A DNA stretch of 64,000 nt from Choristoneura fumiferana (Eukaryota; Arthropoda; Insecta; Lepidoptera; Tortricidae), in NCBI RefSeq assembly GCF_025370935.1, contig NC_133492.1, positions 16,121,568-16,185,567 of the forward strand. Reading direction: 5' to 3'. Numbering within the stretch: position 1 is the stretch's first letter; each line of letters begins with the position of its first letter. Below, in pieces: positions 1-11,199 of this stretch. A program made the translations under genes and the position numbers. The notes under the pieces were generated by a model. The model searched no databases. It was not told where the DNA came from and was given only the letters and a program-made list of their open reading frames with translations.

Positions 1-211
1 GAAGTGAAAATGAATTTAAGACACTTTTAACTCTCAAAACAATAGGTGACAGTTTAATACTACCTACCTACTTAAGCCCTCGGGATACATAATTTGAACA
101 AATTACACAAATTCAAAATTATAAGTCGGAACGAAATTTATGAAGAAGATCTTCCGCAAAGATTGAAACTAGTCGGACCGTTCCTCACATATAATCGTGA
201 GTTGAACTTTT

Positions 212-420
212 TTAACCCCCGACACAAAAAGAGGGGTGTTATAAGTTTGACCGCTTTGTGTGTCTGTGTGTGTGTCTGTCTGTCTGTGGCACCTTAGCTC
301 TTAAACGGGTGGACCGATTTGAACGCGGGAATTGAAAGCAGGTTTTCTAGCTATGGTTCTTAGACATGTTTTATCAAAATCGGTTCAGCCGTTTTTTATT
401 ATTAAAATGATAGTTTGTAC
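212..420 (+). repeat. 'taacccccgac' repeat, copy
   Basis: Begins 'taacccccgacacaaaaaga', then a TGTGTGTCTGTCTG run, 'cttaaacgggtggaccga' and 'tcaaaatcggttcagccg'. Other copies in the window: 1522-1735 (minus), 9365-9602, 46860-47085 and a fragment at 55450-55520 (minus). Noncoding, dispersed, probably a retroposon tail or SINE. Confidence 0.85.
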
Positions 421-928
421 TTTTTAGGACGTACTTTTTTCACTTATTCTTCTTCCTGGCTTGGCGAAATCCGGCATTATCGGGTTGTAGGGAAGACAAG
501 CGTCCGCCTCCTCGTCGCGTGGAGTCGAGGCGGGACTCCCGCTCGGGTCTTCCTAAAAAATACAAATTAGGAGGAAAATATTGTTATTACATTAATATTA
601 CGTAGTTGGTATTTACAATACAGTAATTCTTTATCTATACGCATATCATAAACCTTTTAAATGCGTTCAAAAACTGTAAATTATGACCAGCGTACCTACA
701 CATAAACTGTTTTATTAGAAATAAATTCTTCGTAAATATCAGTGCATAACAAAAACGTGGAAGTCGAAGTATCCATTTTAAATCGCCACTAAAATGTAGG
801 TTACTACAAATACTTACATTTTGTCGGATTTCTTCAGCCGGTCCCCAACTCCATTGGTCTTGCTGTCAATTTAAATTACGAGTATTCAATAATAATAACA
901 AATATAACGACTCTGCATTCTGAATACC
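421..928. other. Gene-free stretch
   Basis: AT-rich. A GC-richer patch at about 455-555 (ccggcattatcgggttgtag ... gtggagtcgaggcgg) may be a repeat fragment of unknown family. No supported coding frame. Confidence 0.5.
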
Positions 929-1096
929 TCAAAACCGTTTATAACGACATTGAAGGGACAGCAATATTTGGTCGTTGTACACGGTTGGTTGTTATAACCA
1001 GTGTTACTTTGGTATATAAGGTCGTGTTGAGATTTTTTTTGGCTGTTATATCCGATATGTCGTTATAAATAGTGTCGCTATAAACGGTTTTGACGT
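929..1096. mobile_element. Hairpin MITE with GTCGTTATAAC subrepeats
   Basis: Terminal inverted repeats TCAAAACCGTTTATAACGAC and GTCGCTATAAACGGTTTTGA. Between them the motif GTCGTTATAA(C/A) recurs in several degenerate copies (for example tggtcgttgtac, ggttgttataacc, tgtcgttataaat). About 168 bp, noncoding. Confidence 0.8.
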
Positions 1097-1361
1097 AGTT
1101 ATTTTACGTATATGATTGAAATAGTTTTATTATTAAGTATTTATCCTTATACAAAATTAATAAACCAAACACAGTCGTCAAACGGTGATGTTTTTTTTAA
1201 CTATTAGTTTTTAATTACAATAAAAAAATAAAATAAATAAATAAATATCACGAAACAATTCACACCAATTGACCTAGTCCCAAAGTAAGCTTAGCAAAGC
1301 TTGTGTTATGGTACTAAGCAACGGATAAATATAATTATATAGATAGATACATACTTAAATA

Positions 1362-1440
1362 CATAGAAGACCCGAGAACAAACATTCGTATTTTCATACA
1401 AATATCTGCCCCGACACGAATCGAACCCGAATTACAACAA
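1362..1440 (-). repeat. tRNA-headed SINE fragment ('gacccgagaacaaac' family)
   Basis: Shares 'agacccgagaacaaac', 'catacaaatat' and a B-box-like 'cgaatcgaacccg' with the fuller copy at 59525-59655. Confidence 0.65.
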
Positions 1441-1521
1441 TAAAAACAATAAAGCATAAGCTCATTAAATATGTCATCAAATATCTATCAGAGAAATAAC
1501 CTAACTTAACCTAATCAACAA

Positions 1522-1735
1522 AAAGTTGAAAACCCCCGACTTTGCCTGGACCGATTTTGATGAAACATGTCTAAGAACCATCGCTAGAAAACCAGATTTC
1601 AAATAAAAAACCGCATTCAAATCGGTCTACCCGTAAAGAGCTACGGTGCCACAGACAGACACACAGACGGACAAACAAACAGACACACATAGCGGTCAAA
1701 CTTATAACACCCCTCTTTTTGCGTGGGTTATAAAA
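1522..1735 (-). repeat. 'taacccccgac' repeat, minus-strand copy
   Basis: Reverse complement of the family at 212-420: starts 'aaaaagttgaaaacccccga' and ends 'cccctctttttgcgtggg'. Both ends are present, so it is nearly complete. Confidence 0.85.
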
Positions 1736-3687
1736 CAGTGGTCAATCCTCTTTAGTACGTAGGTAGGTATAATGATAAAAACAACAAAACGTAAAACAAA
1801 TGAAAACCACACAGTATATTTACCCGTTTAATTCTCGTTCCATTAAAACTAGACCACTTAGGATCAGCACTGGCACATGTTATTGTCAAAGCTGTAAAAA
1901 ACAATTAACACTTAGATCACAACATTAAAAAATACCACAATTTAATAATTACCACAAAATACCTGCGCTCAATATAAACACGCTACCCAACATTCTGAAC
2001 GTATTTGAACTACTTGTTGTTAAACTTAACTGCTATAAAGAAGCCGATTTGTATGTGACGATTTAGTTAAATATTTTAAATTTAATGTGCGCTTAGTCGA
2101 GTCAACTGACCGGTACTTATTTCTTTTAACTGCGTCTTGTTTACTGTTTCTTACCAGTTCTTCGAGGAAGCTTGAATGAATAAGTTGGAGAATGTTATTT
2201 TCGATTTTAAAGCTAATTGTAAAGGGTCGACATTACAACAATGTGGATTGGCGATGCGTGCACACTTAGATATATTGTTTGCTAATGTAGTACGGAATTC
2301 GAAACAAAAGATCGGTTTTCTCCTTCTTACTCATTTGAATCTTCATGAAAATTAAAAAATCCGACGAACCCCGAGCGACATCAACATTCTGGTTGATATA
2401 TATATGAATACAGCCAAAGTTCAAAAAATATGTATACACGACATTCAAACGTATTATTTTTGTACTTAATAGTACGACGAAGATAATTCGTCGATAAATT
2501 GTATGGCATTACAAACTTTAATGTTTTGTGGTTACGATATAAAATTGTAAGAAATACGAAAACCTACCTTTGAGTCGTGTCGTGTTTTCTTAGTACTACC
2601 GCCTTAGCCGTGCCTCTCGGCTTGCATGATGTCATTCAACTAGGTACTTAAATGTATGAATGTTATGATTTGCTCTTGAATTTATTTTTATAAAACGCCT
2701 AATAGGTAAATATTCATTGAATGTTTATTAGCCGCATAATATGGTTCCTTTAATGCAAGATTATTGTCTTTTTGTCCTTCGAGAAATCTGTGGTAGTACG
2801 ACAAAACTTTTCAATTTAGTCTAAAAGTGTAAAGTCACATTCACATTCATTTGTCGTATATACAATAATCATAAAAAGACTCGGGACCGATTTTGTTGCA
2901 ATTTATGTGAATTTAATAAGAAACTTTCAAAGCAATTATTTAAGAATTACAAAAAGAGGTGTTATAGATAAGTTTGCCAAAATCTTCTTTCTTTCTTTCC
3001 TTGGGGAAGGGGTCTATATTAATTCGCATTCTGAATACGCATAATGTGGATTGGGATAACGGTAAATTGCCATAAATTTAAATAGCATAACATTAAGTAC
3101 GAGATACTGAATTTTGAAATGATACTGACGGGAAGTTCTCAACTTTAATTTGTTTTTACAATTTAACTACCAAGTTTTTCAATATTTAAACTATACAATT
3201 TGTAAGAACATTAAAAAACTTGTACCAGGAAAACATAACAATGTCAGGTTGAGACAAAACGGGGCAGGTGTGTTCAATTATGAAAAGCACTTGTTGCGCG
3301 TCCATGAATAACGGAGTGGACCCAGTTAAGTGTGGAACTTGGCTTGTAAAGGCTCCATAATGCAGGCAATATACTGGAGTTAGCTCCTTGAGAACATGAT
3401 GTCCTAGTACCTTGGAGGTGATTAAATGAACATAGGTTTATTAGCTAGGCAAGCCTTTCGTAAGAATAAAGGAACACGTAGTTGAAGAGAAACTTGTTAA
3501 TTAATGCTTTTCAGAAATAAGACTGATTTGGTAAGGGAATTTAATAAATTAGACTTAGCTAAACTTAGTTTAGAAAATCCATGACTACGCATGATATTTT
3601 CTTTACAGGTTTATCGTAGATACATTGAACTATACCTACACACAAATGGTACATGAAATAATTTCCACACATTTCATATAATTTATG
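1736..3687. other. Gene-free stretch
   Basis: About 2 kb, strongly AT-rich. No repeat of the families above and no coding frame that looks selected. Confidence 0.5.
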
Positions 3688-3865
3688 AAGCCGTGGTGGC
3701 CCAGTGGTGTGACCTAGCAGACCTCTCAAGCAGATGATCGTAGGTTCAAACCTGGGCTCGCACCTATGAGTTTTTCAGAATTTATGTGTGAAATCACACT
3801 TGAAATTTATCATAAAAAAAACGGTGAAGAAAAACATCGTGAGGAAACCTGCACGCTGAATTTAA
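3688..3865 (+). repeat. tRNA-headed SINE, 5' part
   Basis: Begins 'agccgtggtggcccagtggt' (A-box-like) and has 'ggttcaaacctgggctcgca' (B-box-like), then the body 'aaaacatcgtgaggaaacct'. A pol III SINE built on a Ser/Leu-type tRNA head. It is interrupted at about 3866 by the next repeat. Confidence 0.8.
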
Positions 3866-4212
3866 TGGTGCGTCATCACTAATCCGATTATTAAGCTATT
3901 TTTTATGAGAATATTAGTGAAATTCTAGGTTGGAATATTATTTGCCACTTATGTAAGGCTAAACGGAGTTTGCAAGAATATTCGTTACTTACCAAAATTA
4001 TAAGTACCGATATAACTCAAGATCCATTAGGTCCCATCACTAAACGAGTCTCTGGTGTTACTTTACATACATATTACGTTTCTTCACTTAATTGTGCTTT
4101 GAATTAAATTAATCGATTATAAAAATCTGGTAGCTTAAATTTATTTCGTATAACATAGTTCTTTATGTTTAAATATTTTACGCCAGTCATATTCAAGGCT
4201 ACAACTGAAAAA
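3866..4212 (+). repeat. 340-bp dispersed repeat, copy A
   Basis: Closely matches 15446-15790 (both share 'attctaggttggaatattat', 'gtaccgatataactcaagat' and 'tattttacgccagtcatatt'). Noncoding, class unknown. It follows a SINE that breaks off here. Confidence 0.85.
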
Positions 4213-4632
4213 TGTTTTTCAACACACTTGCGCGTCAATGACTCTATTTCATGCCTGTATACTAAAGGACAATGGCCTCAATTGTTCCCGCGGGAATTAT
4301 GGATTTACGTATAGTTTTCCTCCCCTCCTGACTTTAGTTTTAAAAAGTTAGTAGGTACGTCATTTCAGACTAAAGAGGTTTAAAGTCAGCCAACGTTTTA
4401 TTTACATCTTTAAAACTTAGATATGACCTAATTTTACACCATAAAAATTTGCCACGCTTCATGAAACTTCGTTATTTTTATATTTCAAATTTATATCATT
4501 TTTTTTTGCAATAATTTTAGTAAATATTTTTTTAGCATGTTGGAATAATCTGGCCGTAAGACCATTCGAATTCTAAATTAAACACGGTTCTTAGTATTAT
4601 CTATGGTTGACGGCTCGAAAAAAGTGTCAATC
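4213..4632. other. Gene-free stretch
   Basis: AT-rich, nothing recognised. Confidence 0.5.
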
Positions 4633-4760
4633 AGGGGGCGACCAAATTCGAAAATTGAAGTTCATATCGTTTTCCTGACGCTAATATTATTTAATACCTA
4701 CGAGAGTGAGAGGGACGGTACGATACGACCTTCGATTTTCGAATTTTGTAGTAGTTCCCT
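4633..4760. mobile_element. Hairpin MITE with 'gagagggacggtacgatacg' core, copy 1
   Basis: Inverted arms: 'agggggcgaccaaattcgaa' at the left, and 'cgattttcgaattttgtagt' then 'agttccct' at the right. The core 'gagagggacggtacgatacg' is shared, reversed, with 56573-56700. Confidence 0.7.
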
Positions 4761-4861
4761 ATTTTTTTTTATTTAGTAGCCATATTTTATTCTGTTGTTT
4801 TCTTAGCGTTTTACTTTTGCTGAGCTGTGAAATGTTTGGACACAAAATAATTTATCATATC

Positions 4862-4986
4862 ATTGTGTGTATCACTGGCCGTAAGGGGATTACAAACTCG
4901 GGTCATTAAAAGCCCTCCGCCTCCGGTGTCGGGCTTCTAATAGAGTCTCGTTAGTAATCCTCTTCTTGCGCCCCTTAACGCACAAT
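4862..4986. mobile_element. Palindromic MITE with ATTGTGTG / CACAAT ends, copy 1
   Basis: Ends ATTGTGTGTATCAC and GCACAAT. Inner inverted blocks are GGGGATTAC..AAGCCC against GGGCTTCTAATAGAGTCTC..GTAATCC. Same family as 30010-30132 and the split copy at 58742-58995. Confidence 0.7.
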
Positions 4987-5596
4987 CTACTATTATTTGT
5001 TAGGTAAATAGACTTCACATAAAAGTGGCCGGAGCCTCCTTGTAAACTTGAAAAAGCCTCTGTCAGGAGGCACCGCTCCTCCAACCTCTCGACATCTACA
5101 TTTTGTGTCTATTTCTTAACTGATAAACTAAACTAAACTTAAATGCTAAGGATAATGCTATGATACAATAATGCTTAATGCTATAATGCAAGCACTGTAA
5201 TGACCCACAGACGACGTCTGTAAGACAGCTTGAGCTACAGTCACTAATACATTCATTTATCATTCTACAACGTCGCAACAAATTCAGCAAATTAACCTCC
5301 ACTCAATTAGACTTTGAGCAAAACATACTTACGTGCGTTCCCGAACAGTCCGTACAAAGTACCGTTTTTAATCTAACTTTATATCAAGTGCCTATCAAGT
5401 TAAACGGAAAACTTTTTGATTTGTCACTCGTTCGTGCAATTGGCTTGTTTTACGAACATATAAATTTATTTCTTGAGGAATCTTGCTTGCGTTTACAAAA
5501 TATTAAAATTCTACAGTCAACTACAAAAATATCAGGCCAAGGTCACAAACAAAAATATAGACGACATCAATGAAGCGTATAAAAGTCGTGTATATG
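4987..5596. other. Gene-free stretch
   Basis: No gene or repeat recognised; short AT-rich open frames only. Confidence 0.5.
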
Positions 5597-5840
5597 TCGG
5601 CGGCCGATCGTAAAATCCGTCTGATCACGATATTCCTAGGCATATCATGAAACGCCGCCATATCGGTTCTGGCCATCGACTTTATAACCTAATAGACACC
5701 TAAAGTTTGCATTTCTACTTAGAAACAATTCGGCTAAGTCGCTGAGGTACGTGGGGGACGCGAGCGCACGCTGATTGGCCATTCGCTCGTCGTACCTAAT
5801 TTTTTATTTTTTTCGGCATATCACGATGTGCCCGGTATAG
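5597..5840. mobile_element. GGCCGATCGTAAAATCC element, partial copy
   Basis: Starts 'tcggcggccgatcgtaaaat' and shares 'tatcatgaaacgccgccata' and 'ggcatatcacgatgtg' with the fuller copy at 9829-10250. The right terminal repeat is missing. Confidence 0.75.
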
Positions 5841-5857
5841 AGCTGAAAATCGTGCAA

Positions 5858-6030
5858 GTTTTTTTTTTTATTCGACTGGATGGCAAACGAGCAAGTGGGT
5901 CTCCTGATGGTAAGAGATCACCACCGCCCATAAATATCTGCAACACCCGGCGTGGGAATTATACGGCTCAAGACCTCTCAGTGTGAGAGGAGGCTTGTGC
6001 ATTGTACATATAGGTACGAGTATGTATTAG
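5858..6030 (-). repeat. SINE beginning poly-T (poly-A on the minus strand), chimeric
   Basis: T run, then 'attcgactggatggcaaacg', 'agcaagtgggtctcctgatg' and 'agagatcaccaccgcccata'. After about 5945 it switches to a piece of the other SINE family ('acctctcagtgtgagaggag'). Confidence 0.7.
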
Positions 6031-6424
6031 GCAGAAATGCCGATAAGAGTGTGTATGTATGTAAATACTTTATTGTAATTAAAACACAAAAATAATACAA
6101 AAAGAAAACAACAAAACGAAAGAGTCTTCGTTATTTGCGATTAAATCTTTGTGAATGTGGCCTAAATTCTCAGTGAAGGGTGCCTATTGCCTAAGTAACT
6201 TTGTATCTACCTTCAGTAATTATTCTGACATCGTAAAGTATACTATTATGTTAAGGTACAATCAAAGCCTTATTTCAAGGCCTGAATGTTGAGTCCGCTG
6301 TCCCTTACAAATTAATTCAATTTCACCAGGGGAGAGAAAGAGAGAAATCAGAGGAAGAGATTTACACAGTCATATTTGATACATACATTCAGAAGGAAAA
6401 CATTTTAAAAAGAACATAAACTAA
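6031..6424. other. Gene-free stretch with a LINE-tail-like start
   Basis: 'gtatgtaaatactttattgt' at about 6055 resembles the 'tttattg' retroposon tails listed below; the rest is unremarkable. Confidence 0.45.
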
Positions 6425-6690
6425 ACTTCAAGCAGAGGTTCACGGGGTCAAACCCCGGCGCGCACCTCTGAGTTTTTCAAAAATCATGTGCGATACATTT
6501 GAAATTTACCACAAGCTTTACGGTGAAGGAAAACATCGTGAGGAAACCTACAACCTGTGAAGTAATTTAATGGTATGTGTGAAGTTCCCAATCCGCACTG
6601 GGCCCGCGTGGGAACTACGGCCCAAGCCCTCTCATTCTGAGAGTAGGCCTGTGCCCAGCGGTGGGACGTAAATAGGCTGGGATGATCGAA
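6425..6690 (+). repeat. tRNA-headed SINE, nearly full length
   Basis: B-box-like 'ggggtcaaaccccggcgcgc' near the start, then 'aaaacatcgtgaggaaacct', 'cccaatccgcactgggcccg', 'ctctcattctgagagtaggc' and 'tgtgcccagcggtgggacgt'. The A-box region is lost. Confidence 0.8.
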
Positions 6691-6699
6691 TAATATACA

Positions 6700-7145
6700 T
6701 GTATGTATGTATGTAAACTCTTTATTGCACATAAAAATAAAAATACAAATACACAGAGACGAGAACAAAGGCGAGCTTATCCCTAAAAAGGGATCTCTTC
6801 CAGCTAACTTAGAACTACTAGAATACATTGGGTCACACTCAGCATAGTGTTGCGGCTGCCGCAATGCTGGTTTTCAGTGGGATCCAAAGAACCAGTCACC
6901 GACATAGCTCGAAGAATATGCAAGTTGAAGTGGCAATGGGCGGTCCACATCACTCGAAAAACAGCTCGGAGAACTGTTGGTGGAGAAAGGTCCTCGAGTG
7001 GCGATCACGATTTTTTTAAGAAATGAATATGAAAAGTTTATTCAAGACAAACGATGGGCAAAATAACAAAATACAAATAAAAAGGGTTAAGATACAACAA
7101 TGTTTTGTGCCCAAATTGGTCTCGCCTCAGCATAAGCTGACTTCT
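6700..7145 (+). repeat. LINE/retroposon fragments: two 'tttatt...cagcata' tails around a reverse-transcriptase C-terminal scrap
   Basis: 6715-6850 and 7021-7145 are tails ending in 'ctcagcatag' or 'cctcagcataag'. Between them, 6898-7005 encodes a degraded copy of the LINE C-terminal block LKWQWAVHITRK..., matching the better-preserved 44018-44525. Confidence 0.65.
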
Positions 7146-7552
7146 TGGACGAAGTAAGCGCTGGCTCTACCGAGACCATTTTAAACATGAGTCGGGCAGC
7201 GCCGTCTGGCGGCGAACAACCGAGACTTTTAGTGAACTTGCCCATTGTTTGTATGGTAACCGGTGTATGTCGGCATCATCTCGGGTATGCCTCGCCCGTG
7301 CCTTGTTCGTGCCCCTTGTTACGCATCGCCTCCAGCGATTGGCGATGTTAAATGAAATAGGAAAATCCGACATGTCAAATTAAATTTTGCGAGGAATAAA
7401 TTACACCACATACCTACAGCGTGTTATTTTTTTAGGAAACATTCAATAGGCCAAATAAAGTTGATGTCTCCAATATACCATGTAGATGTCTAACTAAATA
7501 TTAACATAATTAACCCTTAATAAGGCCCCATTTATAGAAAAAAAAAGATATT
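7146..7552. other. Gene-free stretch
   Basis: GC-richer at 7190-7340 with overlapping open frames on both strands, neither recognised. Confidence 0.5.
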
Positions 7553-7666
7553 TTTTTTATTGCCACAGAAAAAATATAATACATTTATTCCACTTTCTGC
7601 TGGCATTGCTATGCTATCTATTAATATTGCATGTGGCCAAAGGGACCGGCTCAGCATAAGCCTATT
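7553..7666 (+). repeat. Retroposon tail ('tttattgcc...ctcagcataagc')
   Basis: Same layout as 7021-7145: T-rich start, 'cagaaaaaatataata', then 'ggaccggctcagcataagcc'. Confidence 0.5.
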
Positions 7667-7719
7667 ATTTATTGGAGCTTACTACCTCAGAATCAAAAGC
7701 AGTTATCGAATACATACCT

Positions 7720-7790
7720 GATATAATAGTATAATAGTATGATGATAGTATGATAGTATGATGATGATGATAATGATATAATAGTATTTT
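7720..7790. repeat. Degenerate microsatellite (ATGATAGT/ATAATAGT)
   Basis: Runs of 'tataatagtatgatgatagt' and 'gatgatgat'. Confidence 0.85.
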
Positions 7791-7877
7791 CAATAATTAC
7801 AATGGATATTGTAACTTATAACTAAAACAATAAGGTTGGCATGTAGTCGCCTCTGCCTTTTTAATTAAGGGTTAGGT

Positions 7878-8062
7878 CATGATCATCATCATCATAATCT
7901 TGGCAGCGGCCTGCATCCACCGTGAACCCGCAGCTTTAACCAGGTCATCCGTCCATCTTGTTGGTGGACGTCCTACGCTACGCTTGCCGATCCGCGGTCT
8001 CCACTCGAGAACTTTTCGGCCCCAACGGCCATCCGCTCTCCGTGCTAAAAGGAGCGTGCTAA
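7878..8062 (-). repeat. LINE open reading frame C-terminal fragment
   Basis: Minus strand carries the end of a non-LTR retrotransposon ORF (GRRSVGRPPTRW-like residues, then W-M-Q-A-A-A) running into GAT repeats. Both ends are truncated. Confidence 0.7.
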
Positions 8063-8156
8063 GGGTTAGGTATGCACGGTAAAACAGTTTAAAAAATTCT
8101 TAATCTGTGGCATGGACTTCATACCTCTACGTCCTTATGGTAAGTAAATGCGGTAC

Positions 8157-8330
8157 ATCATCATCATCATCATCATCTCAGCCGTAGGAAGTCCACTGTT
8201 GGACATAGGCCTCCCCTATAGACCTCCATTTGCTTCGGTTGGCAGCGGCCTGCATCCACCTTGAACCCGCGATTTTAACCAGATCATCCGTCCATCTCGT
8301 TGGTGGATGTCTTACGCTGCATATAATATG
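8157..8330 (-). repeat. LINE 3' end with (CAT)n
   Basis: (CAT)6 then 'tcagccgtaggaagtccact' and 'gttggacataggcctcccct', the reverse of the common LINE ending 'ggcctatgtccarcagtgga'. Continues to 'catctcgttggtggatgtct'. Confidence 0.8.
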
Positions 8331-8349
8331 TATATTCTCCATTGCAATA

Positions 8350-8490
8350 TTGTTTTTTTTTATGTAATAGCAGACTAACGAGCAGACGGTTCACCTGATG
8401 TTAAGTGATTACCGTCGCCCATAGACATCCGCAGCACTATCAGGACTGCAGATGCGTTGCCGGATGGTTGCCGGCCTTGCCAGAAATGGT
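8350..8490 (-). repeat. SINE-like repeat beginning poly-T
   Basis: T run, then 'agactaacgagcagacggtt', 'cacctgatgttaagtgatta' and 'ccgtcgcccatagacatccg'. Related to, but distinct from, the 'ggatggcaaacgagcaagtg' SINE. Confidence 0.65.
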
Positions 8491-9079
8491 ACAAACTTTT
8501 TATAAATACTAACTTTTCAAGACTTGGGGCATCGCTAAACCTGTTTAAGACATCTGAATCTACCAGCGTTGATTACTGCTAACAGCGCAAACTACCAGGA
8601 GCCCATAGATAATTCTGTATAGTTCATTACTTGTTATTAAATTTGTCAGTCCGAGCGCGAATTAGCTAGCAGACATCTTGACGTTAATAGACAGTAGAGA
8701 CGAACCAGCGGGAGTAGACTCGTAAATTTCCTAGGATCGTCGCTTGTAACTCGTGATTTCAAGGAAAAGGCGGGGGGGAGGTAGGTCTTGGTAGGTTGGT
8801 CGTGCCTTCCATTAGTTCCTAGAGTGGTGTGATGATCTTGAAAGTTTTATTTCTGCAATAAGTTCGCGCCGATTTTGACGCCGAGTTGGCTAGAATACGT
8901 TTAGTCTGCTAGACTCGTGGATTGGATTAAAGTTTTAGCTTTTATAAGTCATGTATGATGCAAGAGTCTTATCACACTGGCAATTAGCGGACAAGTTGAA
9001 AATGAAGCGGTTGCGCAACGTTTTCGTCGCGAGCGTGCAACGGTAGTGCTGCGAGCGCGTAGCGAGTGATTTGACCTAT
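8491..9079. other. Gene-free stretch
   Basis: A patch at 8965-9055 (GC-rich, 'gcgcaacgttttcgtcgcga') may be a MITE end; no partner found. Confidence 0.45.
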
Positions 9080-9360
9080 CGTTTCTCGAGCAAAGGGTCG
9101 TAGGATCAATCCTGAGCTCGAACCTCTGCTTTTTTCGGAATTTATGTGCGAAATTACATTTGTGATTTACCATGAGCTTTACGGTGAAGGAAACATTGGG
9201 AGGAAATGTGTAAAAACTTGCGGAGCAATTAAATGGTTTGTGTGAAGTTCCCAATCCGCAACAGGCCCGCGAGGGAACTACGGCCCAAGCCGTCTCATTC
9301 TGAGATGAGGCCTGTGCCCAGCGGGACGTATATATAATATGTAGGCTGGGATGATAACGA
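9080..9360 (+). repeat. tRNA-headed SINE
   Basis: Degenerate B box 'ggatcaatcctgagctcga', then 'gagctttacggtgaaggaaa', 'cccaatccgcaacaggcccg' and 'gatgaggcctgtgcccagcg', ending in GAT units. Confidence 0.8.
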
Positions 9361-9364
9361 TGAT

Positions 9365-9602
9365 TTTTAACCCCCGACGCAAAAGAGGGGTGTTAAAAGT
9401 TTGACTGCTATGTGTGTCTGTCTGTCTGTCTCTGGCACCGTAGCTCTAAAACGGGTGAACGGATTTGAATGCGGTTTTTTATTTGAAAGCAGGGTTTCTA
9501 ACGATGGTTCTTACACATGTTTTATCAAAATCGGTTCAGCCGTTTTTGAGGTATTGAACTTTGAAGTGACAATGTCGGGGGTTTTCCAACTTTTAGTTGG
9601 TT
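9365..9602 (+). repeat. 'taacccccgac' repeat, full copy
   Basis: From 'taacccccgacgcaaaagag' to 'gggggttttccaacttttag', with the 'tcaaaatcggttcagccg' block. Confidence 0.88.
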
Positions 9603-9828
9603 AGGTAATATAAGATAAGATGCATTTCACATGTGTTCGGAGTAGGTATTTAGATTGATTTGTACTTTCGTTTAGATCTTCAAACTTCAAGTTCGTGACA
9701 TACAACTTTCTTAAATTTTTAACATCTTTTTGTTATGCTACGCTACTTTGTCACGAATAAATGATTTTCTATTTCTATTCTATTTTCTATTTAAGTTTCG
9801 TCTCAGTGCTATACGTAGCGGTGTATCT

Positions 9829-10250
9829 ATCGGCGGCCGATCGTAAAATCCGTCAGATCACGAAATGGCCGCCATATCGTTCAAAACTCACCGTTTAACG
9901 ATTTGCCTAGTGACGTTTAGGCAGATCATGAAATTTCTAGAAATATCATGAAACGCCGCCATATCGGTCCTGGCACATCGCCGGCCGCTACCGAGGCACG
10001 CTCGCTGCGCTCGCTCGGCTTGTGCGTTGTGGGCACAATTCATACTAACAACTATGCTTCGCTCATCGTACCTAAATTTTTATTTTTGTCGGCATATCAC
10101 GATGTGCTAGGAATATCGACGAATGCATATCATGAACATCGTGATATGCCTGGCCAACTTTTAGCCATATCATTAATGGCGCCATTTAACGATATGCCCA
10201 GGAATTTCGTGATCTGGCGGATTTTACGATCGGCCGATCGATCGACATTA
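9829..10250. mobile_element. GGCCGATCGTAAAATCC element with inverted ends
   Basis: Left end 'ggccgatcgtaaaatccgtc', right end 'ggcggattttacgatcggcc', with inner inverted blocks 'agatcacgaaat' and 'atttcgtgatct'. The centre holds 'ggcatatcacgatgtg' and its inverse 'catcgtgatatgcc'. About 420 bp, noncoding; a partial copy is at 5597. Confidence 0.82.
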
Positions 10251-10447
10251 GGTCAATGCTTTTAAAGAACATCAGCACTAACGTAAGTTGGTAATACGTA
10301 ACTGAGTTACTGTTAGAGCTACTTCAATGGCTGTTGAGGAGTCAGGGCTTGAACTAGTAACTGGCACTCGGGAGGGATAATCAGTTGACTTAGTTCACTT
10401 CACACTCTGAATACTAAGAGCGATGCCGACACTGAACTAAATAAGTG

Positions 10448-11085
10448 TTAGGCTGCCTGCCCACTGGAGCGGAGCGAGGCAGCGGAGAAGAGCGAGGGGG
10501 TAAATCCGGATCAGAAGATTCAAAAGAGTCAGATCCTTAAGCGGATCCGAATCCCTTACTGACTCCGAGGAGATACTAACTCCGACCAACCTATTGGATC
10601 GAGCGACTCGCGATCGGCGATTCAGCACTCACTTCACTTCCATTCAATCACGTCGGATTTGATCGGGTATGTGCCGTCCCGCTCACGCTAATAGCATTTA
10701 TTACGAGAGGAAGAGGGATAGCATGATACCGATTTCAGAGCCGCTCCCCGGAGCTGGTTCGCCAGTAGTAAGTATATTCGAAGTGACTCACATATTCAAA
10801 AGAGTCATTAGGACGAATTGGTACTTCAGTACCTCGGTACCGAACCGAGCCGGATCGGCCATAGACAAACTGATAATCGCTCGAAAGAACCGGAGTCAAT
10901 AGAGGAGTCGGAGTCAATAAGCGGATTTGGTACCGATGGGAGCTGGATTTAGTGAATCAGATCCCTTGTTGGAGTCGAGATTACCCATGTCTAATGCGGA
11001 GCGGAGTTGGGGACTGTGTCTACCCATATATGCGCGGACCTAGACGGAGCGGAGAGAGAAGGAGTTGCGTACTGTTTTTCCATGC
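10448..11085. repeat. GC-rich region with recurring GAGTC/GACTC and GGAGCGGAG motifs
   Basis: Starts 'ctgcccactggagcggagcg' and ends around 'agacggagcggagagagaag'. Between these, GAGTC and GACTC(C)GA recur about a dozen times, as do GGATC/GATCC. It looks like a repetitive element of unknown class. Several open frames exist on both strands, none recognised. Confidence 0.5.
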
Positions 11086-11199
11086 GCGGAAGTTCCCTGC
11101 TTCCCCGTTTGCGCTCCCACTCTGTTTCCCCGCTCTTCTTCCTGTCTTGCCGATTTTGTATGAAGTTTTAAGCTATTTATCAACTTCCGTCCACTGAAA

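Noticed and set aside
6484..6864. 126-codon minus-strand ORF
   Set aside because: Lies mostly within SINE and retroposon-tail sequence.
8157..8180. CRISPR-like or satellite array
   Set aside because: Simple (CAT)n at a LINE 3' end; no spacers.
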